Source: Bolinopsis microptera
Lineage: Eukaryota > Ctenophora > Tentaculata > Lobata > Bolinopsidae
DNA length: 64,000 nucleotides
Direction: 5' to 3'
Assembly (NCBI RefSeq): GCF_026151205.1
Contig: NC_087078.1
Span: 17,253,118 to 17,317,117, forward strand
Positions within the stretch are counted from its first letter, which is position 1, and each line of letters begins with the position of its first letter. Shown here in pieces: positions 12,901 through 23,443 of this stretch. A model generated the notes under the pieces. It saw nothing but the letters and a program-made list of their open reading frames with translations. It had not been told where the DNA came from and did not search any database. A program made the translations under genes and the position numbers.

Positions 12901-14313
12901 GAACTCAATTTTATATCGTTTTTTAACTCACTGAGCTTTATCGTTCAGAAGAAAGTTGAGATCAGAAACTATGTCTTCGTGTGTAAAACTTATGTTCTCC
13001 ATCTTGGGGCTGAAAATAATGTTTATTATATTGAATTTTCATTATCATTGGGACAAACATTATTGGTAAGTCTCGACATGGTTAGATCTTTATTATGTTA
13101 ATTAAATATACTTCAATTAATCAAAAAATACATAGAAATATTGAAGCATAACTCACTTTAAGACAGAATCATGATCATGAATTTCGTTCAGTTGATTTTT
13201 CAAAGCTGCAATCGTGTCCTTGGTTTCCTTTAACGACTGCTGAACTTCGTTTATTTCGTTTAGATTTGCTTGTCTGGCTTCATTTACAGCTCCTGTAAAT
13301 ATTAATTGTTATCAATATAATTATAATTACTTTGGTAATGAAAGACAGCACCATGATCAGAAACACATTATGAGTATTGAGTACATATATTTCAAAATAT
13401 CATAGTCTAGATAGATATCTATCTAGTCCCCTGCTACACGGCATGTAAACAGGGATTGGCTAGTTAGAGGCGGTCCGTGTAGGCCTTACACTGTGCTTTT
13501 AGCAATACTCATAGATATTGTGTTGATAAGTTAATTTAGAATTCACAAATTCAAAAAGGCTATTACTTTGAATTTCTTTTTCTGTCTCTAACGGTACATT
13601 AAGTAATTTATGGCGAAGGACACTAGCTTTAATTGTCTCAGCCTCCAGGGCATCATGAAGACGTTGTCTCTCCCCATCCTGAAAAATTTGGTCACGCTAA
13701 TAATGGTAAAAATCATTCTTTTTTTCAAGAAAATCTTTGAAAGTTCAAAATGAGAAACTTGAACATAATCTATCCAGCAAGAATGACACCAACTGAATGA
13801 ATCAGATATTCAGTATTCACCTTTTAATTTACTTACCAAATCTAAGAGAGCCTGAACAACTACAACTACTCCTTTTGAATCCGAGGCTTGACATTCTTTT
13901 TCTTCTAATAGGAACTGAGCTGAAATAAAAATAAGTTCATGTCATCCGACTGGTGATTCAGCATTACACTACTGCATCTCAAACCTAATAACAATGTAAT
14001 GTCATCCCCACTTCTATAACTTTATGTAGTACAGTGTTTTCGACATTTGCTTTAACATGTGCAAGGAAACTCTATCCTGCTAAATTAAGTATAACAAAGC
14101 AATCAGTTGTGTGCTGACAAACAATTGTGGGAATGTGTTATTCATTACATACAAAATACTTGTTAGCATTGATATTTTAAAAGTTGTGGAACTTTGAGAA
14201 TAACAATTTTCAATAAAATCAGTCAACTTACAAACAGTTCGGAGATGCTGACAAGCATTTTCAACAATTCTGGAGTCAATCGGAGTGACAGCAGTCTGTA
14301 TTTGACACGCCAT
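960..14313 (-). CDS. Long coiled-coil protein, 23-exon gene (possibly CCDC175/178-like)
   Basis: Exons in transcript order: 14232-14313 (ATG at 14311-14313), 13837-13919, 13567-13678, 13157-13292, 12932-13009, 12748-12802, 12384-12602, 12180-12289, 11844-11924, 11739-11763, 11106-11215, 10135-10216, 9887-9959, 9617-9680, 8678-8825, 8296-8466, 5943-6074, 4600-4738, 2270-2349, 1858-2050, 1586-1691, 1212-1363, 960-1120 (TGA 960-962). Each has AG/GT borders and phases match, giving 2592 nt, 863 residues. The product is almost entirely charged heptad-like sequence (e.g. KRRKEEQLSANDVAVRKIER), with a short basic tail rich in Pro/Lys. No signal peptide or membrane segment is visible. This looks like a structural, possibly ciliary or flagellar, coiled-coil protein. 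Length and N-terminal style resemble CCDC175/CCDC178, but that naming is a guess. Weak points: the donor at 12180 (GTTCTA), the acceptor of exon 9 (11953 has a better acceptor context but breaks phase) and the 25-nt microexon at 11739. Confidence 0.8.
2386..2440. repeat. Short tandem repeat, about 13-bp unit
   Basis: Imperfect repeats of AAGAACGTTTAT in an intron of the coiled-coil gene. The rest of the intron (2350-4599) holds a 15-bp repeat, an RT relic and an AT-rich repeat listed separately. I see no further coding signal there. Confidence 0.6.
3203..3265. repeat. 15-bp tandem repeat with CACGTG cores
   Basis: Four copies of GTGTAGTTTATGCAC. Successive copies join to make CACGTG E-box-like palindromes. 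It lies in an intron of the coiled-coil gene; any regulatory role is unknown. Confidence 0.6.
3670..4140 (+). pseudogene. Non-LTR retrotransposon C-terminal relic
   Basis: The frame 3670-3864 reads LQRRREQFIQPHVWKI, which resembles the LQRRRERYIxxHxWKI block found downstream of the RT domain in Jockey/CR1-type polyproteins. Further on (about 4030-4100) SLYDNS matches the later TLYDNSF block of the same region. Stops and frameshifts lie between. A related degraded copy, sharing the GCTGCTTTGCT.GAGGAATGACAG stretch, lies near 18540-18830. It sits in an intron of the minus-strand gene. Confidence 0.5.
4430..4572. repeat. AT-rich tandem repeat (AAGTTAAGTTATTT)
   Basis: About ten imperfect copies of AAGTTA(A)GTTATTT immediately downstream, in transcript sense, of the exon at 4600-4738. 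A simple intronic minisatellite. Confidence 0.8.
6955..7255 (+). pseudogene. 3' end of a non-LTR retrotransposon
   Basis: One plus frame reads VEFLQSFKAFLKTFLFKS, which fits the SxxxFKxxLKTxLF block at the very C-terminus of CR1/Jockey-type polyproteins. It ends in a stop and is followed by an AT-rich tail ending in TTATTATTATTAAAT. It lies in the coiled-coil gene intron, about 190 bp before the ShKT gene. Supported by one short motif only. Confidence 0.35.
7444..7890 (+). CDS. Secreted ShKT-domain peptide precursor, nested in an intron
   Basis: Two exons, 7444-7522 and 7715-7890 (stop TAG 7888-7890), with a GT donor at 7523 and an AG acceptor ending at 7714; 84 residues. Residues 1 to about 23 form a hydrophobic signal peptide. 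A short acidic/basic propeptide follows, with dibasic KR at 35-36 and 40-41. The mature part starts at or just before Cys42 and has six cysteines at 42, 51, 60, 77, 81 and 84, spacing 8-8-16-3-2, ending exactly on the last cysteine. Asp44 follows the first Cys as in ShK-type domains, and the last three cysteines keep the CxxTCxxC form. The ShKT family includes sea-anemone potassium-channel toxins but also many non-toxic secreted domains, so function cannot be told. The gene lies on the opposite strand inside the 6075-8295 intron of the coiled-coil gene. The C3-C4 loop is longer than in ShK (16 against 10). Confidence 0.85.
8134..8139 (+). terminator. Poly(A) signal of the ShKT peptide gene
   Basis: AATAAA on the plus strand about 245 bases after the ShKT stop codon, still inside the host intron and before the host exon at 8296. 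It suggests the nested gene is an independent transcription unit. Confidence 0.55.
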
Positions 14314-15000
14314 CTACTAGCATAACTTCCTAATAGCTATTAAACCATTTCATGTCTTCCATTTGCCCTTGCTGCAACAGGTAATTGAGTCACTACTTTC
14401 TTCACTCAATTTAGTGCGCAGTGGGCCAATGAATTGAATTGAATAGTCCCTACAACCATAAATGAGTATAGAAAGATGGATGCAGACTCCAGGTGTCTCG
14501 GTCTGCCTAATGATTTACTGCAGCTATTTTCTTCCCCCGAATGTAATGTGGGCTTAACAATTCAGAATAAAACAAATATTCAGAATAAAACAAATATTAT
14601 ATTCAAATCTCTTTATTCAACAATATTAAATCATTATAGAACCTAATTTGTGGCTTGATCGTTATGTTAGGGCTATTCTGTTAGCTGATGCTGACAGGCA
14701 CCGCATGCGGCAGAGACTTAGGACCATTAAGCTGGAGGCTTACAATGACCCTTTTTGAACCCCATGGCAGTGCTAGTTTTATTATGGTACAGATTGTAAA
14801 TCGAAGTTATGAAAACGATCAATTAACATACATAATATGAACAATTGATGCCCTGATTTACAGCGTGCCCCCAATTTACTGCAAACCAAGATTCACTGCA
14901 AATGTTTCCTTTCCCCAAACTCTACTGTAAATCAGGATTATACTGTACTATGGTCTGTATGGCATAGTAAACAAGTTTTTTTTCGTTTTTTTTTTTAAAA
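14314..15000. other. 5' flank of the coiled-coil gene, no coding signal seen
   Basis: AT-rich sequence upstream of the first coding exon. AGAATAAAACAAATATT occurs twice in direct repeat near 14563-14597. I see no recognisable gene, and no TATA box that I would defend. Confidence 0.4.
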
Positions 15001-15004
15001 AAAA

Positions 15005-15119
15005 GGGGGGACCCCCAACCCATGTAGCTGAGACACCTCACAGCAAGTAGACCAAAGTGGCTCTTGCTTGTGAAAGGTGCGTCAACTACCCGCCGAAGCG
15101 GTGGGTTGGGAGTCCCCCC
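15005..15119. mobile_element. 115-bp foldback/MITE-like hairpin element
   Basis: The outer 17 bases (15005-15021, GGGGGGACCCCCAACCC) and the reverse complement of 15103-15119 differ at one position. The interior is also loosely complementary (ACCTCACAGCAAG against CTTGCTTGTGAAAGGT), so the whole unit can fold into one imperfect hairpin. It is bordered on the left by a T/A homopolymer run. No target duplication is clear. It could be a MITE or an RNA hairpin. Confidence 0.55.
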
Positions 15120-15189
15120 TGGGATCATTTCGTCCGTAAAATTATATACAACATAAAATAGTACAGTAAAATATCAAAATTTACATAAA

Positions 15190-15420
15190 CAAATCTAGAG
15201 ACCTCAAAGCTCGTCTTCTGGGGGATGAGGTTGAAGGAGATGTCATGCAGTTCAAGATGCTGGGCCGTTGATCTTCCTCTGATTCCTCTTAGTGCAATGA
15301 GTGTACTTCTTAACAGATCAAATCTGAATCGTGTTCTGATATGATTTTTGACTTGGCTCTTGGCTTCTTTTTTTATGGTCAGCTATCATCTCAGAGACAC
15401 GATCTACAGTAAACAAGTTT
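15190..15420 (-). pseudogene. Possible retroelement ORF fragment
   Basis: One minus frame reads IRTRFRFDLLRSTLIALRGI and stays open for about 50 codons to about 15195, with a basic, helical look. I cannot assign a family with confidence. It sits between repeats and shows no splice context, so I treat it as a possible transposon-derived fragment. Confidence 0.2.
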
Positions 15421-16042
15421 TGTAAATTAGCATTGACTAATCCTTGGAATTGGGAGGCAATGTTACTTTCGGCAGGCTGCTTAATGTGTCCTTAGATAGT
15501 GGTATGGCATATAAGTTTGTGATTTTTAGTGGTGGAGATAAGGTAATATGTGTCACGGCTCTCCTCTCGACATATGTCCCCCTGGGTTGACTGTCTTCAA
15601 GTCACAGACATTAGCTCTGTATGTTGAGGAACACGTAGCAGGGAATCTCACCTTTCCGTAAAATGATTGGACTGCCCTTGTTATTGCAGAGCTGCCGGAC
15701 AGAAAGCCCAATTCAAGATGATACAAAATATCAATATTTGATAACTTAGTATACAATAGACTGCAACTGGAGATAAAATTATGTAATCTTGATCCTAGCG
15801 GAGGCTAACTGCTTTCATCAACGATAAACTAGTTTTATGAGCAGTGAAACCTGACTTTACCAAGATTGTAGGAAGAAGGGAAATTACTGTGGTAATTTAT
15901 GATTTCATACTCATATACATCTGTTGAAAGTTTACCTGAGCGTTCTACTTGACGTGATTGACGCTTGTTTCACTGCATGGCAAGCGCGAGGGCTCTGGTT
16001 AGAGCAAATTTATAGTATAAAGGTGTACTAACAGACTCATAG

Positions 16043-16872
16043 TTTGGATTTAGAAAAGGCCATTCTACCACCCATGCTATACACAAATCTATAGACTCCG
16101 TTACTAAGTCTCTGGCAAGCAATAAACATGTCCTAGGGATATTCATTGACTTGAGCAAAGCCTTCAACACCCTTGATCACAATATTCTTTTATGCAAATT
16201 AAATTCCTATGGTATTAGGGGCACAGCACTTACCTTACTTAAAAGCTATTTGACTAACAGAAAGCAGTATGTTATGTATAACGATGTACCATCAGAAACA
16301 ATGGACGTAAAATTTGGAGTACCACAAGGGTCAATTCTAGGACCGTTACTCTTCCTACTGTATATGAACGATATAGTAAACTGCTTTTCAGACAGTGAGG
16401 TGAGATTTGTACTTTATGCTGATGACACTAATATCTTCATATCAGGACCATCTAGAGAAGCAACATATTAAAAAGCCAACTTAGTACTTAAACATGTCTC
16501 GATTTACATGAAATGTAATCTACTTCATATCAACATGTCCAAATGCTGCTACATACATTTTAAACCTGCCTCTTAATATAATGACACCTGTGCACGGACT
16601 ATACCATTTGCTATCCTGCTAGATGAATCTAGATCAATATTCATCAATGGTAAGGTTATTACTAAAGTCAAGGATACCAAATTCTTAGGTGTTGTTATAA
16701 ATAGTAAGCTAAACTGGATTGCCCACATGCACTACATCCGTAAAAAACTGCGATCTATGACTGGTGCAATCTGCAGAATTCGGCACTCGATACCTTCTGA
16801 ACTATATTTGAAAATATATAATGTTCTCTTTGAATCACATCTCAGTTATAGTATACCTTACTCGGAATTATT
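16043..16872 (+). pseudogene. Non-LTR retrotransposon reverse transcriptase relic
   Basis: In one frame: FGFRKGHST, then FIDLSKAFNTLDH, GVPQGSILGPLLFLLYMND and YADDTNIF, the classic RT palm motifs in order, with the catalytic YADD pair. After a TAA at about 16469 the frame continues as thumb-like sequence including TKFLGVVINSKLNWIAH and ends at about 16872. It is 5'-truncated (in-frame stop just before 16043), carries at least three in-frame stops and lacks the endonuclease. Jockey/CR1-type by motif style. Its 3' side abuts the palindromic repeat at 16853. Confidence 0.85.
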
Positions 16873-16961
16873 ATGACCGGGATAAAGTGGCGGGTTTAGG
16901 GTAATTTCGCCATATTTTTCCAGAACCACATTTTCACCGGTTGTTAATAAACCCGCCGTCT
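16853..16961. mobile_element. Palindromic repeat element, copy 1
   Basis: Begins TACCTTACTCGG and contains GCGGGTTTAGGGTAATTTCG, then TTAATAAACCCGCCG. A second copy lies at 32431-32551 and ends in CCGAGTAAGGTA, the inverse of this start, so the family has inverted ends. The central CGCCATATTTTTCC is shared. A MITE-like unit of about 110-120 bp. Confidence 0.55.
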
Positions 16962-17482
16962 CAGCTTTTATAGTAGAGGCTCTTACGGGCAAAAATACGT
17001 GTATTCTGCTACGAGTTTAGAGACCTAACCACTAATTAGACACAATAGTATGATGTCTAAGGATCGATAATATGTTAAGAAGTATAAATTTGGCTTTATT
17101 AGTCACGTGCTATACCAATGCGCGTTTTAAATTTTGACAGTCTATTACTGTAAGGCAAATACCCGGCTCAAGCTGTTCATAGGAATAAGATTATCGTGCG
17201 ATATTTGCGCTGTGGCCAAATTATATACCATCCGATAGGAAAAACGCCAAATCGGATGTCGCAAGAAAAGCGAAACCTAGCGCAGGTTCCTATAAAAAGT
17301 TATGACTAAATAACTGGTCAAAATAAATATTTACACCGCGCAGCAAATAAAACAAACGAATATCAAAATAACATGCGCGTCGCTATTATGTATCGCTAGG
17401 CGTTACTATGGTTATGGCGTTACTATGGTTATGACGTCACAAATGACTATATTTGGAAATGAGGGGAAGGCTCCTTTCTCGC

Positions 17483-17740
17483 AACGGCGAGGTAGCGCAG
17501 TTGGTTAGAACACCAGCTTTGCAACCGCGAGGTTGCGAGTTCGAATCCCAGTGTCTGCCTGGTTGTGGGGTGAGCGTCGTTGACGTTCAGCTAAGGATCC
17601 TGAGTGGTCTATGCAGCCCCCCGGTATACTCAGCCGAATACTCGGGAAATCGGGTGTGAGGGTTAAATGAGGAGCTGCACATTGCAGCAGTCTCGGGCGA
17701 AGTAAGTATGGTACACAATACTTTAAGTTTAACAGTCACT
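17483..17740 (+). repeat. tRNA-derived SINE
   Basis: The head carries an A box TAGCGCAGTTGG and a B box GAGTTCGAATCC at normal tRNA spacing, with a TGC-like anticodon region. The acceptor, anticodon and T stems do not pair properly, so it is not a working tRNA. The GC-richer body that follows (about 17560-17740) is unrelated to a tRNA. This is the layout of a tRNA-headed SINE with a pol III internal promoter. The 3' end is uncertain. Confidence 0.6.
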
Positions 17741-17849
17741 GGCCAAAATAAATCCTTCGGCTTCCTGCAATTGGCTGGTTGCACGTGTGTAACAATGTAG
17801 CTGTTGGAATACTTCGAAGTAATATGTAAAGTGTCTTGATACAAAATTA

Positions 17850-19250
17850 CTGTCATGTACTATATCATATATACTGTAGTCGATCAACTTAACCGACTAT
17901 ACCATATCAATTATCGTATGATTATTTGTACCATTAGTTCTGATTACCAATTCGCACTTGCAACTTGCTGGCCCAAAACTTATTCCTTGCCAAACTTTTA
18001 TTTTTTCGTATTGTTTGACATACAAATGGCCATATAATAAGAATCATTTGATTCAGCCAGTGTCATTGATAATGGTATTGGTATGTTTTATCTCTCTTTT
18101 CGTGAGATTATTGTTGAACTTGATCTCGTGGTACATGTCTTCACATACAACCACTATACCTACGGGGGCGTTTGCATGGTTTCAGCAAGCTCTTGGCTAT
18201 TTTACCAACCAGTACAATTCACAGACCAGCGCAATAAATTGTTTTAGACTATAATTAGAGTACTGCTCAAAGGTTACTATGAGTATGACATGCGATTATC
18301 AGTTCTACAAAATGTCTATTAATTAATAGTTAGATTGATAAAGTTCTTTAGATTTATTGAATAATCTCGGTCAAATTGAGTGGGTTCCTTGTTACAGCAA
18401 GACAAGAATTCAAACACATTTCATTCTATCAATAATTCATTTCAGTCATATTCAAGATTACAGTCGAAACATCCCATGAAATGCTTACTCTAAAATCTTT
18501 AAGTAAACGGTTGTCAACATTGCAGTTCGTCTCCTGGCCATGTTCTAGAAACCTTGCAGTCATTCGATCTGCAGACACAGCTTGGCAGCGAATCCGTCGC
18601 TGTACGAAGATTCATCTGCAAGTGCAGGCCCAAAATTGTTGAATGCAATGCCCTAGCCTATAATATCTGAATTACACCATCTTAAACCAAAACTCGTCCA
18701 GTTCATGCTCTCTCTCTCTTCCTGATAACCTGTAACCACCCATCAGGGGCTACTCTTCTCAATTTAAACTGGCTGCTTTGCTAGAGGAATGACAGAGATC
18801 TCCTCTCCGTGGTCTGGGTGGTCACACGATGCACCAATTACGAAAGCGATGTCAGCTATTTTAAATAACCTAACAGTTAAGACTCGGTTTTGATATTATA
18901 ACTGTTTGCGTTACAGGGTTATGGAATATGGATATACAAATATTGTGTCAATGAAGATCACAAATAAAAGGTACAAAATACTTTCGGATGATGCAGATAA
19001 AATGGAATCATTACAGACCTGGCTGACTATCTAATTCTCTATTGTGTTCACAGTAGTTCAAGCCTAACATAATTGAAGATTCTAATAATTTAAGCATTGA
19101 TCGTTGAAACACAGTTCAACAATGATCAAATAACCTAGCAGTAAGGTTGAAATATAGTACAATCGAAAGTATAACTAAATACCAATATCATAAAACCGTT
19201 AATATCAATAATCAAATGTCGAATTCATAGTGCAGCAAAAACAGCAGAGA
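17850..19250. other. Intergenic stretch with degraded repeats
   Basis: No gene seen. 18540-18830 is a degraded copy of the repeat at 3740-4130 (shared GAAACCTTGCA.TCATTC, CTGCAGACACAG and GAGGAATGACAG), so it is another non-LTR retrotransposon 3' relic. The rest is AT-rich without recognisable features. Confidence 0.4.
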
Positions 19251-19269
19251 TAATCAATGACTTCGTACT

Positions 19270-20170
19270 CCTGGTTATTGTAGGCTTGCATGAAGGATTC
19301 CAGAAGGGAGTCGTACCTTATCCACTTGGCAGCTCTCTGGGGTGGAGGTCTTCTCATCAGCCTATCCGTGATCTTCTGGTCTGTTAGTCCTTGCTCTAGT
19401 TTGAGGGCTTCAAGGAATTTCCAGATGGTAGGATTTGAACACTGGACGAGGCTGCGGAAACCATTATGTCATCCTTCTGCAAGGTTCAAAGAGCGTGGGA
19501 GACCAGTTAGACAGCAATCGTACTGGTTCCAGGACAGGTGATCGAAGCGAGCAGGTCTGTTTGGTGTTCCCATCCACGTGGACTCAAAGTATAATGTAAA
19601 GACATCCATATCTGCGGAGAGGATAGGTCTAACTCTAAGGGTCTGCCATGCGTAGTGGACGTCACCAGGAGGGATGAAAGGTAGAGCTCCGATCCGTTGG
19701 AAGGCTTTCCGGATGTCGGATCCAACCACCTGATACTCCGGAACAAGGTCGGAGCGAGCGAAGTTCCTCCATAGAGCCTGTTTGAAGTGGAAGTAGCAGC
19801 CACGTAGAGTAGTCCCGGGCCAGACAGCAGTGACACTGTTCCGTAGCCCAGCTTCATAATCGCAAAGGGCGGTGTCTGGATGGAAAGGTCCAAAGCGATC
19901 CAGTTCTTCTAGTAGGTTTGTGTAGTGTTCTTGCCGCTTTCCAGGGAGAAGACCAAACGCCAGAGGAAGTCTGTAATTGTCTGGGGTGATTCCATGTACT
20001 GTCAGGAGTTGGGTGAATAGATTGGGTGCCACCTTTTTTTGTTTTGTGTTGCTGCGCTGAGAGGTGTTTATGTTGGTCGGCAGCTTTCTGCTTCAATTCT
20101 GCTCTGAACTCTGCTTTCTTAGCTAGAATTTCTTTAGCTAGGCAAATTTTGTCTTTCGCACGTACGTCTC
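19270..20170 (-). pseudogene. MULE-type transposase relic
   Basis: The frame 19469-20032 encodes 187 codons typical of the MULE transposase core: LPLAFGLLPGKRQEHY, then ALCDYEAGLRNSV and GCYFHFKQALWR, with a candidate catalytic Asp in the CDYE block. It stops with TGA exactly where the family keeps EGWHN (here EG-stop-HNGF). The same frame continues past the stop with NPTIWKFLEALKLEQ and a basic tail to about 19270. A lysine-rich piece at about 20035-20160 is in another frame across an A-rich run. So it is a nonsense- and frameshift-disabled transposon fragment without its N-terminal half. Confidence 0.8.
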
Positions 20171-20370
20171 CTGAGGAAAATAATTATTATTAATAGTCAA
20201 ACATGAATCATAACACATAGAGGGGGGTTTGGTCGTTGATTACGTTATCAACATTTTCTTTTTTACCCTCTAGAATAATAACAATTTGACAATATTTTAA
20301 TTCAAATTCCACTCAATTTCACTCTGATAGTGATAAAATTTAGAAATTGATCGAATATCCGGCTATAATA

Positions 20371-21048
20371 CAGCAGGGTGTCATAATTATTGGCGTGTAG
20401 ACAATTTTGCGTAGAATTTTAGCCCACCCAAGCTTTTAGAAACGATCATTACTTGACTTCTGAGTGTCAGTTTCCTATGGAGTCTTGATCATTCAAGAAA
20501 TAATCCTTCATACTACAGTTTAGTCTAAAAATGAAGTCCGAAAGAAGTTAAATTTTGTCGATAATCACGACGAAAGAGAAAAATTTGGATTACTGGACTT
20601 AAAGCCTTCGGCTGCTTACCCTAAATTCCGGGATGAGTCCGCCTGACTATATTTTATTGCGTCAGTTAGAGGAGAAAGAGAGCTTTTATAAAATCTATAG
20701 TTTTCTATATGTTTCGCTATCGCCTGAAGAGCTGTGCACTTTAGTCTAAAGAATAATTTCAGAAAAAATTCACCGAAAAAAAATTGCACATAAAATCTCT
20801 TACTTCTTCGAAAATCTAACCAAGTATGGAATCGACCCTTTAAATAACGGCCTAAATTATGGGTTTTGAGGTACATCAACACAAAATTCTGAAATCAAGA
20901 AAAAGTTCAGACGATTATCTACAGACCAGTTTTTGAATTTTAAAATTTAGATATTCAGAAGTAAAGTTATGACCCGGCGAAAAATATTGATTTCATCATA
21001 AAATACACATAAAATTTCAAACACGCCAATAATTCTGACACCCTGCAG
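20371..21048. mobile_element. Tc1/mariner-like non-autonomous element (MITE)
   Basis: Terminal inverted repeats of 27 bp: CAGCAGGGTGTCATAATTAT... at 20371-20397 and its complement at 21022-21048, two mismatches. Both ends are flanked by TA, the target duplication of the IS630-Tc1-mariner group. The 678-bp interior has no transposase frame; a minus frame at 20616-20882 (88 codons) is not recognisable. It was probably mobilised in trans. Confidence 0.75.
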
Positions 21049-22590
21049 TAGTAAGTAGTTTAGAAGTTGCTTGGCCGGATATCATAACAATGATTTCGGC
21101 TCATAATCATAGCATGATCAGGGTAGCATGAAACGTAGAAAAAGTGTTTTCTAGGAAAATAGCCATGATTACGTACTTTTGCTGTCAGGAGGGCCGGGGG
21201 GGTTGGGTCTTGATAACGGTTGATTACGGAAGGGGGGAGGCCAGGGGGGTAAAATTTGTAAATGCGCGTATTACTGCGCGGCGCTAAAAATTATTCAAAA
21301 ATGTTGACACTTAGGGGTTTTATCAGTATAAACAGATCGCGCCAGGGGCAGCCAGAAGATGAATCCGAGATTTTGGAAACATTTGAGACAACTTCTGATA
21401 CATGTTTTTCGGCTGTATATGTCCGTGAACTGAGTGGGATTTGCCCTGGTATGATAGAGGGGCATGTGTACTAACATTTTCAGCCTCCTGGGAAATATTC
21501 CCTGATTCATGGAATGAATGAAATGAACATAAAATGAACATTTTCTTTTCACTCGCCTGAATTAAACTAAAACCGATTGGAATCGATCGGTATTGATACC
21601 AGGAGTGTCCCTGAGAAGTTTGGTGTGCCTAGCATGTTCAGAAAGGGCTCTGGGGCAATGTTTCCATTTTGGTTTCAGAGTAGTTGAGATAGTGGAAACA
21701 TTTGAGACAAATTTGGAAACATGCTTTTACAGCCGTATTTATGCTTGTACTGACTTGGAATCTATCTGGTATGGTAGAGGGACACATGTACTAACATTTC
21801 CAGCCACTTAGAAGTGCAAAATACTCCCCTGGTTCATGGAATGAACGAAATGAACACAAAATGAACATTTTCCTAGAATTGCCTAAAATCAGCTGAAACC
21901 GATTGGTATCGGTTGGTAATGATACCACAAGTGTCCCTAAGAAGTTTGGTTAGCCTAACACGTTCTGCAATGGCTCTGGGGCAATGTTTCCATTTTGGTT
22001 TCAGAGTAGTTGAGATCGTGGAAACATTTGAGACAAATTTGGAAACATGCTTTTGCAGCCGTATTTATGCTTGAACTGACTTGAAATCTATCTGGTATGG
22101 TAGAGGGACACGTGTACTAACATTTCCAGCCACTTAGAAGTGTAAAATACTCCCCTGGTTCATGGAATGAACGAAATGAACACAAAATGAACATTTCCCT
22201 AGAATCCCCTGAATTGGGCTAAAACCGATTGGAATCGATCGGTATTGATACCAGGAGTGTCCCTGAGAAGTTTGGTGTGATAATCATGTTCAGAAAGGGC
22301 TCTGGGGCAATGTTTCCATTTTGGTTTCAGAGTAGTTGAGATCGTGGAAACATTTGAGACAAAAGTGTGACAAGGCTTTTACAGCCGTATTTATGGTTGT
22401 ACTGACTTGGAATCTATCTGGTATGGTAGAGGGACACGTGTACTAACATTTCCAGCCACTTAGAAGTGCAAAATACTCCCCTGGTTTATGGAATGAACGA
22501 AATGAACACAAAATGAACATTTTCCTAGAATCCCCTGAATTGGGCTAAAACCGATTGGAATCGATCGGTATTGATACCAGGAGTGTCCCA

Positions 22591-22790
22591 TAAGAACACG
22601 AACATCGGCTCTCATTAGTACCACATGCCATGAGAACACGAACATCGGCTCTCATTAATACCACATGCCATGAGAACACGAACATCGGCTCTCATTAATA
22701 CCACATGCCATGAGAACACGAACATCGGCTCTCATTAATATCACATGCCATAAGAACACGAATAACGGCCAATCAATACCACACGATCTG
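22591..22790. repeat. 40-bp tandem repeat inside the foldback complex
   Basis: Copies start at 22591, 22631, 22671 and 22711, with a degraded fifth at 22751. The unit begins TGAGAACACGAACATCGGCT and ends ACCACATGCCA. It abuts the last family A unit, at the inner edge of the left arm. Confidence 0.85.
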
Positions 22791-22897
22791 TTCATGACGT
22801 GATCTGTACAATTACAAGATCCGATCAGAGAATGATAACGTACATGATGCTTACTTGAGCAGCATCAGCTTGTTATCCCTGTCACCGGACGAAGGGG

Positions 22898-22903
22898 TAT
22901 AAA
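22898..22903 (+). promoter_or_regulatory. TATA-like box before the foldback ORF
   Basis: TATAAA in the context GGGGTATAAAGG, 265 bases upstream of the ATG at 23168 and inside the single-copy centre of the inverted repeat. Three degenerate copies of a GGAACGTA...CTGCTAC motif lie between them. A promoter is plausible but not proven. Confidence 0.3.
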
Positions 22904-23167
22904 GGATATCACGACGAGGATCATTTATCTTACCCACCATCTTTACAGCTTTCACTACAACATCTCAGACAGTCACAACACGAAAGCACCTACCCCTTAT
23001 TCCTTGGTCAGGAACGTACTTTACTACTACTTCTTCGACCCTCCTTCCTTGCTCGGGAACGTAGCTTTCTGCTACTTTCTGTTTGACATCACACCCTACA
23101 TACCAACCTCCTTAGGTCGGTAACGTATCTCTCTGCTACCTCCTGTCCTCCATCACTTGTCGGATCG

Positions 23168-23443
23168 ATGGATCGACAGCTCATCACATCATACATTGAC
23201 CTTATTCGTGACTCACATAGCTTAGGATCTGTATTTGGCATTTATTTCCATGACATTAAGGATGAATTACCTCCTCTCGAATATGATTATTCTGATGACC
23301 TCACAGTATGTTCCTCTGTAGTTCTTAAGCTAGAATGTGGAAATTATGTTTTCATATCTGACGCTAAAGTTAGCCCTAGGGATCCCTCTGTTAGATTATT
23401 CTGTGGCTCAAATGTTCAAATGATTTATCCTCTGAAATGTTGA
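23168..23443 (+). CDS. Unidentified 91-codon ORF in the centre of the foldback complex
   Basis: The frame starts with MDRQLITSYIDLIRDSHSL and has a soluble, acidic look (DELPPLEYDYSDDL). I do not recognise it. The end is marked by a local tandem duplication of TTTATCCTCTGAAATGTT, after which the frame stops, so it may be a truncated element protein. It is the only substantial plus ORF between the inverted arms. Confidence 0.35.
   Translation: MDRQLITSYIDLIRDSHSLGSVFGIYFHDIKDELPPLEYDYSDDLTVCSSVVLKLECGNYVFISDAKVSPRDPSVRLFCGSNVQMIYPLKC

Noticed and set aside
17483-17560. tRNA-Ala gene
   Set aside because: The A and B boxes are good, but the acceptor, anticodon and T stems do not pair, and an unrelated body follows, so it is a SINE head.
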